Of a stretch of 5,674 bases of DNA, positions 5,274-5,674 are shown one piece after another. Made by a program: the position numbers and the translations under genes. A model generated the notes under the pieces. It was not told the origin of the DNA, ran no database searches, and worked only from the letters and a program-made list of their open reading frames with translations. The DNA comes from Micavibrio_B sp964633355 (lineage in GTDB: Bacteria > Pseudomonadota > Alphaproteobacteria > Micavibrionales > Micavibrionaceae): contig CAZWGO010000038.1 in NCBI GenBank assembly GCA_964633355.1, positions 1 to 5,674 on the forward strand, read 5' to 3'. Each line of letters begins with the position of its first letter. The first letter of the stretch is position 1.

Positions 5274-5349
5274 TTGCCTCGACTTACTCTATGCAACGAA
5301 TTTCATTTTGACCCCTTGAAACATTTGTATAATGGAAATCAAAATACCG
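5274..5349. other. Convergent gap between the amidase gene and dinB
   Basis: This 76-bp AT-rich gap holds a 7-bp inverted repeat, ATTTTGA (5305-5311) and TCAAAAT (5339-5345), around a 27-nt loop. It might act as a weak two-way terminator, but the stem is AT-rich and the loop large. A perfect TATAAT at 5328-5333 has TTGACC only 14 nt before it and would fire into the 3' end of dinB; I do not count it as a promoter. Confidence 0.2.
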
Positions 5350-5674
5350 CTAAATCAAATTCGGCTCTTCTTGCCGCTCTAATACCTCATTAAAACTCGA
5401 CACCGTCACGCCGACCAATCGAATGCCTGTTATCACCGGATAGACGGAGCGCGTTAGATCGAGCGCGGCGCGGTGGAGATCGTCCCGTGATGCGACGGCT
5501 ACATTAAAACTCCGGCTACGCGTGATTTGTTTGAAATCGTTATATTTGATTTTGACCGTCACCGTACGCCCGAACATCTGTTTTTCGTTGCACCATTTCC
5601 AGACATCGTCAGCCATCTCGATAATGCCCGCCTCTATTTTTTCCGGCGCATATAAATCTTGCGAAAACGTCGTT
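5350..5674 (-). CDS. dinB: DNA polymerase IV, C-terminal part (start outside window)
   Basis: Y-family, error-prone translesion DNA polymerase that bypasses damaged bases. The visible 107 residues are the end of the protein, mostly the little-finger (polymerase-associated) domain that grips DNA beside the lesion. Recognisable stretches are TTFSQDL at the window edge, MADDVWKWC, FGRTVTVKIKYNDFKQITRSRS, and the closing strand TGIRLVGVTVSSF. The frame is open to the right edge, so the catalytic palm with its acidic residues lies beyond the window. The usual C-terminal clamp-binding motif (QLxLF-like) is not clear; the protein ends RQEEPNLI. It is convergent with the amidase gene. No LexA-type site can be judged since the promoter is outside. 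Confidence 0.93.
   Translation of the reverse strand, partial: TTFSQDLYAPEKIEAGIIEMADDVWKWCNEKQMFGRTVTVKIKYNDFKQITRSRSFNVAVASRDDLHRAALDLTRSVYPVITGIRLVGVTVSSFNEVLERQEEPNLI

Overview
The window looks like chromosomal DNA from an alphaproteobacterium of moderate GC, probably a metagenomic or draft assembly because maf contains a run of Ns. The evidence is the gene set and order: a short-form hisG, a UPF0262 protein (a family I know essentially from Alphaproteobacteria), infA, maf, an RNase E/G-family gene, then tRNA-Phe. This is a reduced version of the familiar alphaproteobacterial his-UPF0262-infA-maf-rng-yacG neighbourhood. I cannot name a genus.

Left part (1-4125, all + strand): the 3' end of an unrecognised gene, then hisG and the UPF0262 gene joined by a 4-bp GTGA overlap. 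infA follows after a 74-bp gap. Then come maf (GTG start, 11-bp overlap with infA), a short RNase E/G-like gene (TTG start, good Shine-Dalgarno) and a lipoprotein gene joined to it by an ATGA overlap. The cluster combines histidine biosynthesis, translation initiation, nucleotide-pool cleaning and RNA processing. hisD, the small phosphatase gene and yacG, often found in this neighbourhood, are missing from their usual slots, and a cysteine-containing lipoprotein sits where yacG would be expected.

Middle and right part (4126-5674): a well-formed tRNA-Phe(GAA) with encoded CCA and a good sigma70-like promoter. It is followed by a more AT-rich stretch with a divergent pair: a tiny minus-strand gene for a 29-residue two-knuckle zinc ribbon, and a plus-strand AmpD-like amidase. 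The amidase has Gln where the family normally has a zinc-binding His. The window closes with the 3' part of dinB (DNA polymerase IV) on the minus strand, convergent with the amidase gene.

The most interesting points are the 29-residue zinc-ribbon ORF, the His-to-Gln change in the amidase, the shortened RNase E/G protein without a Zn-link, and overlapping palindromes between the two divergent genes. I saw no CRISPR array, insertion sequence or other clear mobile element.
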